Source: Bacteroidales bacterium (lineage in GTDB: Bacteria > Bacteroidota > Bacteroidia > Bacteroidales > UBA932). Taken from it: 64,000 nt of DNA. Position numbers and translations under genes: made by a program. The stretch lies in NCBI GenBank assembly GCA_011620605.1, contig WOYW01000016.1:496001-560000 (forward strand). Direction: 5' to 3'. Positions 54,470 to 63,449 of the stretch are shown here, in pieces; position 1 is the first letter of the stretch, and every line of letters begins with the position of its first letter. A model generated the notes under the pieces. That model had not been told where the DNA came from, ran no database searches, and worked only from the letters and a program-made list of their open reading frames with translations.

Positions 54470-55387
54470 ATGAAGGCCATATTTTCGCGGATTTGTTTTC
54501 TAGTCGTTTACACGATCATCTGCCTGTTCAGTTTGTTGCCCCTGTCCCTTTTATACGGCCTTTCGTTCATTTTTGTGGAATTGCCTTTGAGGATAGCAGG
54601 TTACCGCAGAACGGCAGTGACCATCAATATGGCCCGGTCTTTTCCCGGAAAATCCTACGCGGAAATTCAGCGGATGGTCAGGGATTTTTACCATTACCTG
54701 GGAAGGTTGTTTGCTGAAACAATATGGCTGTTTACCGCATCCGGGAAAAGTGTGATGAAACGGTTTGCCATTGAAAATTGCCGGGTATTGGAAAACCTTA
54801 GGGAGAAAGGGAAAAGCGTTGTGGTCATGCTGCCTCACACCGGGAATTGGGAATTTTTACGAGCCTGCAGTTGTCCCGGTCAAAAAACCGTATGCGGTTA
54901 TGATGTGCAACAGTTGCATATGGTTTATCAGAGGGTAAATTCCCCGTTATTTGACAAATTGATGTATACCCTCAGGAACCGCTATAAAACCGGCTGGAAG
55001 ATCCTTGAAAGCAGAAATGTGGCACGGTACATCGCAAAAAACCGGGATGAACCGGGGATGTATGCCATGATCAGTGATCAGTGTCCCGGTCCTGTAGGAA
55101 AAAGTGTTTCCGGGGTGTTTTTGAATCAGCCGACTCTGATGATTGAAGGTCCGGAAGCCCTGGCGCGTAAATTCGGTTTTGCGGTAGTATATGGGGTATT
55201 GCGACAAACAGGGAAGGGCCGTTATTCCTTACATTTTTCATTGATCACAGAAGATGCGGCTGAAACAGAAGCTGGAGAAATTACCCTGAAATTTGCCCGG
55301 TTGCTGGAACAGGATATTGAACAGACCCCTCACCTGTGGCTATGGAGTCACAAACGGTGGAAAAGGGTTCCTTCATCAAAGGCTTAA
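54470..55387 (+). CDS. LpxL/HtrB-like lipid A acyltransferase family protein
   Basis: 305 residues. An N-terminal membrane helix (about 5-30) is followed by the catalytic HX4D/E site in VMLPHTGNWEFLRACSC, and a later DQCPGP and FLNQPTLMIEGPEALARKFG block. It would transfer a secondary acyl chain to lipid A or another lipid at the inner membrane. It fits with the two Lpt permeases and the OstA-like protein in this window. Confidence 0.9.
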   Translation: MKAIFSRICFLVVYTIICLFSLLPLSLLYGLSFIFVELPLRIAGYRRTAVTINMARSFPGKSYAEIQRMVRDFYHYLGRLFAETIWLFTASGKSVMKRFAIENCRVLENLREKGKSVVVMLPHTGNWEFLRACSCPGQKTVCGYDVQQLHMVYQRVNSPLFDKLMYTLRNRYKTGWKILESRNVARYIAKNRDEPGMYAMISDQCPGPVGKSVSGVFLNQPTLMIEGPEALARKFGFAVVYGVLRQTGKGRYSLHFSLITEDAAETEAGEITLKFARLLEQDIEQTPHLWLWSHKRWKRVPSSKA

Positions 55388-55417
55388 TATTTGCATTAGA
55401 CTTATAAAACTTAGGAT

Positions 55418-56467
55418 ATGAAAAAACTGATGATCTTATTGCTGGCCCTAAGTCTTTGGATACCCGTCCAGGGACAGCCGGTCTCCGAAGGACAACAGAT
55501 CCCGCAGGGAGCTGTTGTTTACAGCCTTCCACGGACATGTATACGAATAGTGGCTGAAGCTCACTATACTCAGTTCGTCCCCGGTCCTTATGCCCGCTAT
55601 GCCCGGAAATTCCTGGGAATAGATGCGGGACAGAACAGGACGATTACTTACGAACTTTCTCGTATTGAGATGACCCCTATGCTGGAAACCGATCCACATC
55701 AGCTTTATATGGCCCTGCTGACAAAGGAAAATATTGAACCCTGGTTTTTGCAACTTACATCACAGGGTCTTGTTCTGCTTGCCGATGCTTATCAGGCAAA
55801 GGAAAGCAAGTGGAGGTTCCCTGCACCCGACGGAGTGCAGGATGTGTCAGATGCCGGGATCATAGAGAATCTGAAGGAAGAACGTACTACCTTATATCGT
55901 TCACAGGTTGAAGGACGTGAAGTGTCTGCCATCCCTGTTCAACAAACACAATTGGTTGAAAAAACACTGGAACAGCGAGCTGAGGAAGCTGTCCGGAAAA
56001 TATTCCGGTTGCGGGATATGCGGTATGCCATCATAACCGGAGATACTGATGCAATATACAGCGGAGAAGCCATGGGTGCTGCCGTAGATGAAATGAGACG
56101 CATGGAAGAAGAATACCTGAGACTGTTTTTGGGTGAAACGACCACCGGTAAAACTCATCTTTCAACTGATGTGCTGCCCGATCAGGAACGCACGCGTTAC
56201 GTAGCCTTCCGTTTTTCCGAAACCGAAGGATTACTGCCTGCCGATAATGTGGGCGGACGACCAATTTTGCTGGAAATGGATATTTCTGCAGATGAACCTT
56301 TTCCAAGGATAATCACCGATGAAAGCAAGGTGCGTTCCGGGACAAGGCTGTTTTACCGTCAACCCGTTATCACTCTGGTACGTCTGACAGACGGTCAGAA
56401 GGAATTGTTGCAGGCACGGGTTCCGGTATATCAAAAAGGCCCCGTTCTGAATTTTATTATTAATTAA
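55418..56467 (+). CDS. DUF4831-family secreted protein
   Basis: 349 residues with a signal peptide (MKKLMILLLALSLWIPVQG). The N-terminal half has VVYSLPRTCIRIVAEAHYTQ and GPYARYARKFLGID, the central part the RAEEAVRKIFRLRDMRYAII helix, the family pattern of DUF4831. Restricted to Bacteroidota, function unknown. It starts 30 bases after the acyltransferase and ends 11 bases before pepD. Confidence 0.8.
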   Translation: MKKLMILLLALSLWIPVQGQPVSEGQQIPQGAVVYSLPRTCIRIVAEAHYTQFVPGPYARYARKFLGIDAGQNRTITYELSRIEMTPMLETDPHQLYMALLTKENIEPWFLQLTSQGLVLLADAYQAKESKWRFPAPDGVQDVSDAGIIENLKEERTTLYRSQVEGREVSAIPVQQTQLVEKTLEQRAEEAVRKIFRLRDMRYAIITGDTDAIYSGEAMGAAVDEMRRMEEEYLRLFLGETTTGKTHLSTDVLPDQERTRYVAFRFSETEGLLPADNVGGRPILLEMDISADEPFPRIITDESKVRSGTRLFYRQPVITLVRLTDGQKELLQARVPVYQKGPVLNFIIN

Positions 56468-56478
56468 AACATATTTTT

Positions 56479-57933
56479 ATGGACATTATTGATCTCAAAC
56501 CGCAAAGAGTCTGGAAACATTTTTATTCATTGACCCGTATACCGCGTCCTTCCAAAAAAGAGGAAAAAATTCGCGCCTTTTTGGCCGAATACGGAAAAAA
56601 CCTTGGGCTGGAGACGATCGTAGACGAAATTGGGAATGTCATTATCCGTAAACCGGCCACTCCGGGAATGGAAAACCGAAAGGGGATCATCCTTCAGGCA
56701 CACATGGATATGGTTCCGCAAAAAAATAACGCCGTCAAACATGATTTTGAGAAAGATCCCATCATTCCGCGTATTGAAGGGGAGTGGGTATATGCCACCG
56801 GTACAACCCTGGGAGCAGACAATGGTATGGGTATAGCTGCGGCAATGGCTGTGCTGGAGGCTGACGATCTGAAGCACGGTCCGGTTGAGGTCCTTATCAC
56901 TACTGACGAGGAAACCGGTATGACGGGAGCCAGAGGCCTTAAACCCGGCATACTCAAAGGCGATATTTTGCTGAACCTGGACTCGGAAGATGAAGGGGAG
57001 CTATATGTAGGTTGTGCCGGAGGAGAAGACGGGTCATTTGAAATGGAATACAAACCCGACCCCGTGCCTGCAGGCTGGGAATCGGCCCATATAAATATCA
57101 CCGGCCTGAAGGGGGGGCATTCCGGAATGGACATCATCCTGGGGCGCGGGAATGCCAACAAGATCATGGTGCGTATACTGTACCATTTAATGGAGAAATC
57201 GGAAATTGCCATAGCCTCCGTTGAAGGAGGGAATCTGCGTAATGCCATACCCCGGGAAGCCGATGCGGTCATATGTTTTGATCCGGCAAAAAAAGACCGG
57301 GTTAAGGCCCTGACAGACGAAATGACAGGCATCATAGCAACAGAATTGAAACTGGCGGATCCCGGTCTGGAAATAACCCTGAACGCCTGTGATAAACCAA
57401 AAGATATTGTTCCACGTGACGTAGCTGTCAGGGTTGTCCGTGCCGTGTATGCTGCTCCCAACGGCGTATGGGCTATGAGTAATTCTATGCCCGGATTGGT
57501 GGAAACATCTTCCAATATGGCCATATTTAAGGCTAAAGAAGGACAGGTGGCCGTACATTGTTTGATCCGCAGTTTGGTGGATACCGCCAAGGAAGATATG
57601 GGAACGGCATTAGCCTGTTGCTTTATAAATATTGGAGCCCGGGCTACATTTTCCGGTTCATACCCCGGATGGAAACCCAATATGGATTCACCCATTTTAC
57701 AGGTTATGCTGGATACCTACAAGGAAATGTTCGGACAGGAAGCTAAAGTGAAAGCCATTCATGCCGGTCTTGAATGCGGAATATTGGGTGGGACTTATCC
57801 CCATTGGGATATGATCTCTTTTGGTCCTACTCTCCGTTCTCCGCACTCTCCCGACGAGCGATGCCTGATCCTTACCGTACAGAAATTCTGGGATTTGTTG
57901 GTGGAAACACTAAAAAATGCTCCCATAAAATAG
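56479..57933 (+). CDS. pepD: Aminoacyl-histidine dipeptidase (cytosol nonspecific dipeptidase, M20)
   Basis: 484 residues. Metal ligands and catalytic residues lie in LQAHMDMVPQKNN, LGADNGMGIAAAMAV, TTDEETGMTGARGL, LLNLDSEDEGELYVG and the late AIHAGLECGILGG. The enzyme hydrolyses a broad range of dipeptides, including Xaa-His, in the cytoplasm. It is downstream of DUF4831 and is followed by the rpsF promoter region. Confidence 0.95.
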   Translation: MDIIDLKPQRVWKHFYSLTRIPRPSKKEEKIRAFLAEYGKNLGLETIVDEIGNVIIRKPATPGMENRKGIILQAHMDMVPQKNNAVKHDFEKDPIIPRIEGEWVYATGTTLGADNGMGIAAAMAVLEADDLKHGPVEVLITTDEETGMTGARGLKPGILKGDILLNLDSEDEGELYVGCAGGEDGSFEMEYKPDPVPAGWESAHINITGLKGGHSGMDIILGRGNANKIMVRILYHLMEKSEIAIASVEGGNLRNAIPREADAVICFDPAKKDRVKALTDEMTGIIATELKLADPGLEITLNACDKPKDIVPRDVAVRVVRAVYAAPNGVWAMSNSMPGLVETSSNMAIFKAKEGQVAVHCLIRSLVDTAKEDMGTALACCFINIGARATFSGSYPGWKPNMDSPILQVMLDTYKEMFGQEAKVKAIHAGLECGILGGTYPHWDMISFGPTLRSPHSPDERCLILTVQKFWDLLVETLKNAPIK

Positions 57934-57960
57934 GCGGGCTTTGAATACCTTGAAAAAAAA

Positions 57961-57997
57961 TTTGCCGGGCTGCAGGAATTTCCTATCTTTGCAGCCC
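57961..57997 (+). promoter_or_regulatory. rpsF promoter overlapping a hairpin
   Basis: TTTG 57961-57964, a 19-base spacer, then TATCTTTG 57984-57991. GGGCTGCA 57967-57974 pairs with TGCAGCCC 57990-57997 (8 bp stem, 15-base loop), followed by TTTTAC. The hairpin could terminate pepD and contains the -7 element. Confidence 0.8.
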
Positions 57998-58026
57998 TTT
58001 TACAATTTAAATAATAACCAATCACT

Positions 58027-58449
58027 ATGTTAAGACAGTACGAAACCGTTTTCATTTTAACTCCCGTTTTGTCTGAAGTTCAGATGAAGGAAGCGGTTGC
58101 CAAATTTCGTGATATGATTGTCGCCAACCAGGGCGAAATCGTTTACGAAGAGGCTTGGGGGCTGAAAAAGCTGGCGTACCCCATCCAGAAAAAAACCACC
58201 GGGTTTTATCATTTAATAGGATTCAAAGCCGATCCTGAACTGATTGCCAAACTGGAACTCCAGTACCGCAGGGACGAGCGTGTGATCCGGTACCTTACTT
58301 TCGCTATGGACAAACATGCCATCGCGTATGCTGATAAAAAACACGGTTCAGCTAAGGAAGCAGCTCCCGTAAAGGAAGAAAAGCCCGCTCCCAAGCCAAA
58401 GAAACCGGTAGTAGATGACGACATTGAAATTATTGATGAGGAGGACTAG
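58027..58449 (+). CDS. rpsF: 30S ribosomal protein S6
   Basis: 140 residues. LRQYETVFILTPVLSEVQMK and GLKKLAYPIQKKTTGFYHLI define S6; an acidic/basic tail (about 105-140) extends the family core. S6 pairs with S18 on the platform. In Bacteroidia these two proteins, with S21, help bury the anti-Shine-Dalgarno tail of 16S rRNA. No Shine-Dalgarno site precedes the start. Confidence 0.96.
   Translation: MLRQYETVFILTPVLSEVQMKEAVAKFRDMIVANQGEIVYEEAWGLKKLAYPIQKKTTGFYHLIGFKADPELIAKLELQYRRDERVIRYLTFAMDKHAIAYADKKHGSAKEAAPVKEEKPAPKPKKPVVDDDIEIIDEED
58438..58445 (+). promoter_or_regulatory. Shine-Dalgarno-like site of rpsR
   Basis: GAGGAGGA within the last codons of rpsF, 7 bases before ATG 58453. Confidence 0.55.
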
Positions 58450-58452
58450 AAC

Positions 58453-58719
58453 ATGGCAACAAACAATGAAATTCGTTTTCTGAACCCTCCTACAGTTGAG
58501 GTAAAAAAGAAAAAATACTGCCGTTTTAAAAAAGCAGGGATCAAATATATTGACTATAAAGATCCCGAGTTCCTGAAACGGTTTCTCAATGAGCAAGGCA
58601 AGATCCTGCCCCGCAGGCTTACCGGTACATCTCTGAAATACCAGCGTAAAGTGGCTCAGGCCGTTAAACGTGCCCGTCATCTGGCTTTACTGCCCTACGT
58701 TACCGATTTACTAAAATAA
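58453..58719 (+). CDS. rpsR: 30S ribosomal protein S18 (zinc-free type)
   Basis: 88 residues. [40 protein letters not shown] and [20 protein letters not shown] are S18 blocks; only one cysteine is present, so it is the C-minus form. S18 binds with S6 at the platform next to the mRNA exit. The gene follows rpsF by 3 bases. Confidence 0.97.
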   Translation: MATNNEIRFLNPPTVEVKKKKYCRFKKAGIKYIDYKDPEFLKRFLNEQGKILPRRLTGTSLKYQRKVAQAVKRARHLALLPYVTDLLK

Positions 58720-58724
58720 GGAGG
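58718..58724 (+). promoter_or_regulatory. Strong Shine-Dalgarno of rplI
   Basis: AAGGAGG, overlapping the rpsR stop codon, 9 bases before ATG 58734. Confidence 0.65.
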
Positions 58725-58733
58725 AAAGAGGTC

Positions 58734-59186
58734 ATGGAAATAATTTTGAAGCAAGATGTGATCAGTCTGGGCCATAAAGACGATATTGTAAATGTCCGTA
58801 ACGGGTATGCCACCAATTACCTTATACCCCAGGGAATGGCCACAATGGCTACCCCTTCTGCAAAAAAAATGCACCAGGAGAATATGCGCCAGCGTGCACA
58901 TAAAGAAGCCGCGATCCGTGAAGATGCCCAGGCTTTGGCCGCCAAACTGGCGGACATCCGGGTTAAGATTACCACCAAAGTGAGCAGTAACGGAAAAGTT
59001 TTTGGATCTGTCAACAATATTCAGGTTGCAGAGGCTTTGGCCGCCCAGGGACTGGAAGTAGACAGACGCAATATTTCATTTCCCGGCGGAGATGCTCTTA
59101 AAGAAGTGGGGGTTCATGAAGCCCTTGTTAAGATTTACCGCGAAATCACTGCTACGGTAAAAGTAGAAGTGGCAGGAGAAGAATAA
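58734..59186 (+). CDS. rplI: 50S ribosomal protein L9
   Basis: 150 residues. MEIILKQDVISLGHKDDIVN and VRNGYATNYLIPQGMA form the N-terminal RNA-binding domain, a long helix follows, and the C-terminal domain ends with a short acidic tail. L9 binds near the L1 stalk and limits frameshifting between colliding ribosomes. It closes the rpsF-rpsR-rplI operon before a strong terminator. Confidence 0.97.
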   Translation: MEIILKQDVISLGHKDDIVNVRNGYATNYLIPQGMATMATPSAKKMHQENMRQRAHKEAAIREDAQALAAKLADIRVKITTKVSSNGKVFGSVNNIQVAEALAAQGLEVDRRNISFPGGDALKEVGVHEALVKIYREITATVKVEVAGEE

Positions 59187-59207
59187 ATTGCATTTTGAGT
59201 TGGGAAG

Positions 59208-59232
59208 AAACCCGGTTTAGCCGGGTTTTTTT
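59208..59232 (+). terminator. Terminator of the rpsF-rpsR-rplI operon
   Basis: AAACCCGG 59208-59215 pairs with CCGGGTTT 59221-59228, loop TTTAG, followed by four more Ts. The glyA -7 element starts two bases later. Confidence 0.9.
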
Positions 59233-59233
59233 G

Positions 59234-59241
59234 TATCTTTA
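59234..59241 (+). promoter_or_regulatory. -7 element of glyA
   Basis: TATCTTTA directly after the terminator T run, 21 bases before ATG 59263. Confidence 0.6.
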
Positions 59242-59262
59242 CGTATTAAATAATTTTTTGAT

Positions 59263-60543
59263 ATGAAACAGGATATAGCTCTTTTTGACCTGATCAGAAA
59301 GGAGGAAAACCGTCAGTCTAACGGGATTGAATTGATTGCTTCCGAGAATTTTGTAAGCCCCCAGGTGTTAAAAGCCATGGGATCCGTATTGACCAACAAA
59401 TACGCGGAAGGTTACCCTGGAGCCAGGTATTACGGGGGATGTGAAGTCGTGGACAAATCCGAACAATTGTGTATAGACAGGATCTGTGAATTGTTCGGGG
59501 CCGAGTATGCCAATGTGCAACCTCATTCAGGTGCCCAGGCAAATATGGCCGTGTTCCTGGCATGTCTCAAACCCGGAGACACGTTTATGGGACTTGACCT
59601 GGCGCATGGCGGACACTTGACACACGGTTCACCCGTTAATTTTTCCGGGATCCTGTACAATCCTGTTGCCTACAAACTTGACCAGCAGACAGGCTTGATA
59701 GATTACGACGATATGGAACGGCTGGCCCTGGAGCATAAGCCAAAAATGATCATAGGCGGCGGCTCTGCTTATTCCAGGGAATGGGATTACAAACGCATGC
59801 GTGAGATTGCCGATAAGGTTGGAGCTATCTTTATGGTAGACATGGCCCATCCGGCCGGCCTGATAGCAGCCGGTCTGCTGGACAATCCATTACAATACGC
59901 TCACATAGTTACATCCACCACCCATAAGACCCTTCGCGGACCCCGGGGTGGAATCGTTCTGATAGGCAAAGATTTTGAGAATCCCTGGGGGGTCACGACT
60001 CCCAAAGGAGGAATCAAAAAAATGTCAGCCATGATCAACTCCAGTGTTTTTCCCGGTGTTCAGGGAGGACCGCTGGAACACGTAATAGCTGCGAAGGCAG
60101 TAGCTTTTTTTGAAGCCCTGCAGCCGGAATTCAAAGATTATCAGCTACAGGTACAAAAAAATGCACAGGCTCTGGGTGCCGCATTTGCCAAAAAGAATTA
60201 CACCATTGTTTCCGGAGGCACCGACAACCACCTGCTGTTGATAGATCTGCGTTCCAAATTTCCGGAACTAACCGGCAAAGAAGCTGAAAATACACTGGTG
60301 AAGGCTGAGATTACTGTAAACAAAAACATGGTTCCGTACGATTCCCGTTCGCCGTTTAAAACCTCGGGTATACGAGTAGGTTCGCCTGCAGTGACCACAC
60401 GTGGATTGAAGGAAAACGACATGGAAACTATTGTCACCCTTATTGACGAAGTGTTGTCCCATGTTGATGACCAGACTGTTATTGAGCGGGTCAAAAAACG
60501 CGTTAAAGAATTAATGGGCGGGTTACCCTTGTACGCCTGGTAA
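59263..60543 (+). CDS. glyA: Serine hydroxymethyltransferase
   Basis: 426 residues. [40 protein letters not shown] and the PLP lysine in [16 protein letters not shown] are diagnostic. It interconverts serine and glycine with tetrahydrofolate, the main one-carbon source. It stands as its own unit after a terminator, with a secreted unknown 11 bases downstream. Confidence 0.98.
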   Translation: MKQDIALFDLIRKEENRQSNGIELIASENFVSPQVLKAMGSVLTNKYAEGYPGARYYGGCEVVDKSEQLCIDRICELFGAEYANVQPHSGAQANMAVFLACLKPGDTFMGLDLAHGGHLTHGSPVNFSGILYNPVAYKLDQQTGLIDYDDMERLALEHKPKMIIGGGSAYSREWDYKRMREIADKVGAIFMVDMAHPAGLIAAGLLDNPLQYAHIVTSTTHKTLRGPRGGIVLIGKDFENPWGVTTPKGGIKKMSAMINSSVFPGVQGGPLEHVIAAKAVAFFEALQPEFKDYQLQVQKNAQALGAAFAKKNYTIVSGGTDNHLLLIDLRSKFPELTGKEAENTLVKAEITVNKNMVPYDSRSPFKTSGIRVGSPAVTTRGLKENDMETIVTLIDEVLSHVDDQTVIERVKKRVKELMGGLPLYAW

Positions 60544-60554
60544 ACACAATTACC

Positions 60555-61271
60555 ATGAAAATAAAAATTACTGTTGCCCTGATAACAGCAACGATATTGT
60601 TGCCGTCAGGAGTTATTGCACAAACCGTGCAACGGGGAGTTGTAGAAGCCGTCATCGGTTCAGACCTGAACAGTGTTTTGCCGGACGATGTAGTATATAT
60701 GTATCCTGAATTCCAGAAAGGGACCATTTTATTTTCTGACAGGAGCACTTCTGAAGGAATCGTAAATCTATATCTTATCGGATCAAAGGTTCATTTTGTA
60801 GCGCCCGGTGGAGATACACTAGTGATGAAAGATCAGGATGATGCCCGTGTACTGTCCATAGGGAAGGACACATACATCCGTTATGACAGATCATGGGTAA
60901 GACTCCTGGCTGTAAAGGGAGCTCTTGCTATTGGAATCCGTACATCTGTGAATATTGAACAGGAACAAAAGACAGGTGCTTATGGAATGGCAGATGCCAC
61001 GTCATCCATTTCCAACGTTTCTGCTTTGTATGATGTCCCCGGGTCCTCGGCCCAGACAGTTTATCTAAAAAGCCTGCGGAATATCCCTTACACGGTAACT
61101 CACGATGCACTGCTTTATGACGGGACTAAGCTTTACATATCCAGTAAAAGAAATTTCAGAAGGTTGTATCCTGATAAAAAAGATTTGATAGACAAATTCA
61201 TAAAAGAGAACAAACTTGATCTTAATAAAGCCCAGGATGCCCTTACCTTATTCAATTTCCTGAATCTCTGA
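60555..61271 (+). CDS. Uncharacterised secreted protein
   Basis: 238 residues with a signal peptide (MKIKITVALITATILLPSGV, cleavage near IAQ). The mature protein reads like a small Bacteroidota beta-rich family (VYMYPEFQKGTILFSDRSTS, then YLIGSKVHFVAPGGDTLVMK). The C-terminal quarter is helical and charged (RRLYPDKKDLIDKFIKENKL). I do not recognise a named domain. Its last 24 bases overlap the convergent OstA-like gene. Confidence 0.8.
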   Translation: MKIKITVALITATILLPSGVIAQTVQRGVVEAVIGSDLNSVLPDDVVYMYPEFQKGTILFSDRSTSEGIVNLYLIGSKVHFVAPGGDTLVMKDQDDARVLSIGKDTYIRYDRSWVRLLAVKGALAIGIRTSVNIEQEQKTGAYGMADATSSISNVSALYDVPGSSAQTVYLKSLRNIPYTVTHDALLYDGTKLYISSKRNFRRLYPDKKDLIDKFIKENKLDLNKAQDALTLFNFLNL

Positions 61272-63449
61272 TTTTTTTTGTTCAAGAATTGTAGTGATCC
61301 TCCTACGGTCGGGCGGGATTCGCTGCCTGACAGGAACAGGCCGGGATTCTTCTGTTTGCCGGATCTCCTCCCGGGGTTTTGCCATGATGATACTATCCCT
61401 GAATGACTCCAAAGGCAGGAACGGATTTATTCTGTCTTCTCTTTCTCTTCGATTCAATTCTTTAACAGCATCTATAGTTACACCGCTGCGCAATGTGGAC
61501 GGAAGGGCGTGTACTTTTGGGAAATATTTGAGTGTGTAAGGGAACAGCGGTGATATATAAACGTTTTCCGTTTGCTGAGGTGATCGTTTTATGCTTCTTT
61601 GGGTAATGCTGTACCTGTCTACAGGTCTTTCCGTGGCTCTCCAGTTGAAATCGGACAAACGTTCCTGTTCCTTTTTCAGTTCAAAAAGCGGGATCATATC
61701 GCTTTTTACCGATTTTTTGTAAGTTATGCGCTCTGCCCTTCTTTCTTTCAGCATTACATTCATTTCCTCACATTCTTTAATATTGAGCGATGTGATGAGG
61801 CTGTCCTCCGGAATATAGAAAAGCGCTTTGACGTTTTTCAGGGCATCAAAACGGTATATGTCGTTATCTTTGATATGGGCCTGCATCATGTTCGCCTTGA
61901 TCTGGTGAAAAAATATTTCTTCTTCCTGCGAGATCAGGAAAGATCCCGATAGAAGGTCAACCCGGTACAGGGAGTCCCGGCTAAAGCGGAAAAACACACT
62001 GTCTGCACTCAACTGGCTTTCCTGATTCCATATAACCGGTTTTCCGTATTGTCTTAACACTGAATCTATGCTATTCAATACCAGGGAATCACAAACGGAT
62101 TGCAGGTCGCTTCTATATACTTTGACGTTATTATACCCATAGAAATGATGCACTTCCATGGTGTTGAACAAACTGTCACCTTCCTGACGTACGCCTGCAA
62201 GCAACACACTGTCTGCTTTAATAAGGCTCATTTGTATATCCAGCGAATCTGCCCGGATCATTTTTTCAATCAGCTCATTTTCCGGGTCGATCGGCACTTC
62301 CTCTTTTTTGGGAACAGGTTCCGATGTTTTAAGCGTATCAGCTGCAACAAGCGTGTCAGCGGCAGGCAGGGAGTCTGCCGGCAATGAAGGTTTTGTACGA
62401 ACGGGTATTTCCCGGCGTTCAAAAGCACGGCTTCTGTCCAGGGAATCCATCTCTCCCATGGTGGTGGTAAAGACGCGAAGGGTATCTGCTCCCAAAAATA
62501 GCGAATCCGTACGGTTTGTTTCCGGATCTGTTTCGCAGGCAATAAAGACAGGGCTTTCCGTTACCTGTACCCAGTCCGGTTCACGCCGGAAATCCAGGCG
62601 GTCTCCCAGGACCAGGACCTGCTGGGTAGTATCCCGAATCTGTACGTTTTTCAGTAACCTTCCGGAATTGTTCAGGCGGTTGTAATGAACATCATCGGCG
62701 TTGATCTCCTGTTCCCCGGTCTGAATGAAGACATCGTCCAGAAAATGAAAAAGTTCTTTTTCCCTTTCGTAAGTACCTTCGCGGCAGGTCAGAAAACCGT
62801 CGGTATGCCATGCCTGAACATTCCCCCAAAACTCGGCAAGGTTCAGATCGGTGTGGTAATAAAGGGAATCGGCTTTTATCTTGAGCGTGTCTGTCCCCAT
62901 TTCCACATGCTCATACAGGCAAAACAATTTTTCTTTGGAGTAATAGTAACCACGCCGGCTCTCCAGTATGGTCCCTTCGTTATCGACCATACTTCCCCCG
63001 TTGAAGAAATACCCTATACTGTCCTTAGTGTTGAAGTTCAGGTGTTGTGTGCGAAGACGGTTTTCGTCCTTGTCGATGAGTTCAACCACCCTTCCGCGCA
63101 CTTCTGCCGTATTGAGATCTCCCAGGTAGTGTATTGTTTCTCCCGTAAGGCGGGTCCCTTCCTGAATGATCTGAACATTGCCAACGGCATGGATCACGTT
63201 CTGTTCTGTATTCCAGATGGCCGTATCGCAGAGAATGTATGTGTCGTTATGAAGAAAACGGGCCGGACCGGTTATTTTCCGGTAACTTACCCCGAACAAT
63301 TCGTATAATTCTGCAACCTGTGCACTTATCAGGTGCACTTTGTCTTCTTCCGGCCGGTTCTGGTCTGCCGGTTGTCCCAGGACATGATGACAGGTCGTTG
63401 TGAATCCCGTAAGGCACAGGAGGAATAGCAGAATCCGGTGTCTTTTCAT
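61248..63449 (-). CDS. OstA/LptA-like protein of LPS transport
   Basis: 733 residues from ATG 63449, which overlaps the upstream stop (TAATG) and opens a signal peptide (RHRILLFLLCLTGFTTTC). Repeated beta strands such as GNVQIIQEGTRLTGETIHYL and NAEVRG-type steps define OstA_2/LptA folds across about residues 40-330. A Ser/Pro/Asp linker near 360-400 is followed by another beta-rich region. In Bacteroidota these large LptA-like proteins are thought to bridge lipopolysaccharide across the periplasm. It lacks the LptD barrel. Confidence 0.85.
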   Translation of the reverse strand: MKRHRILLFLLCLTGFTTTCHHVLGQPADQNRPEEDKVHLISAQVAELYELFGVSYRKITGPARFLHNDTYILCDTAIWNTEQNVIHAVGNVQIIQEGTRLTGETIHYLGDLNTAEVRGRVVELIDKDENRLRTQHLNFNTKDSIGYFFNGGSMVDNEGTILESRRGYYYSKEKLFCLYEHVEMGTDTLKIKADSLYYHTDLNLAEFWGNVQAWHTDGFLTCREGTYEREKELFHFLDDVFIQTGEQEINADDVHYNRLNNSGRLLKNVQIRDTTQQVLVLGDRLDFRREPDWVQVTESPVFIACETDPETNRTDSLFLGADTLRVFTTTMGEMDSLDRSRAFERREIPVRTKPSLPADSLPAADTLVAADTLKTSEPVPKKEEVPIDPENELIEKMIRADSLDIQMSLIKADSVLLAGVRQEGDSLFNTMEVHHFYGYNNVKVYRSDLQSVCDSLVLNSIDSVLRQYGKPVIWNQESQLSADSVFFRFSRDSLYRVDLLSGSFLISQEEEIFFHQIKANMMQAHIKDNDIYRFDALKNVKALFYIPEDSLITSLNIKECEEMNVMLKERRAERITYKKSVKSDMIPLFELKKEQERLSDFNWRATERPVDRYSITQRSIKRSPQQTENVYISPLFPYTLKYFPKVHALPSTLRSGVTIDAVKELNRREREDRINPFLPLESFRDSIIMAKPREEIRQTEESRPVPVRQRIPPDRRRITTILEQKKSEIQEIE

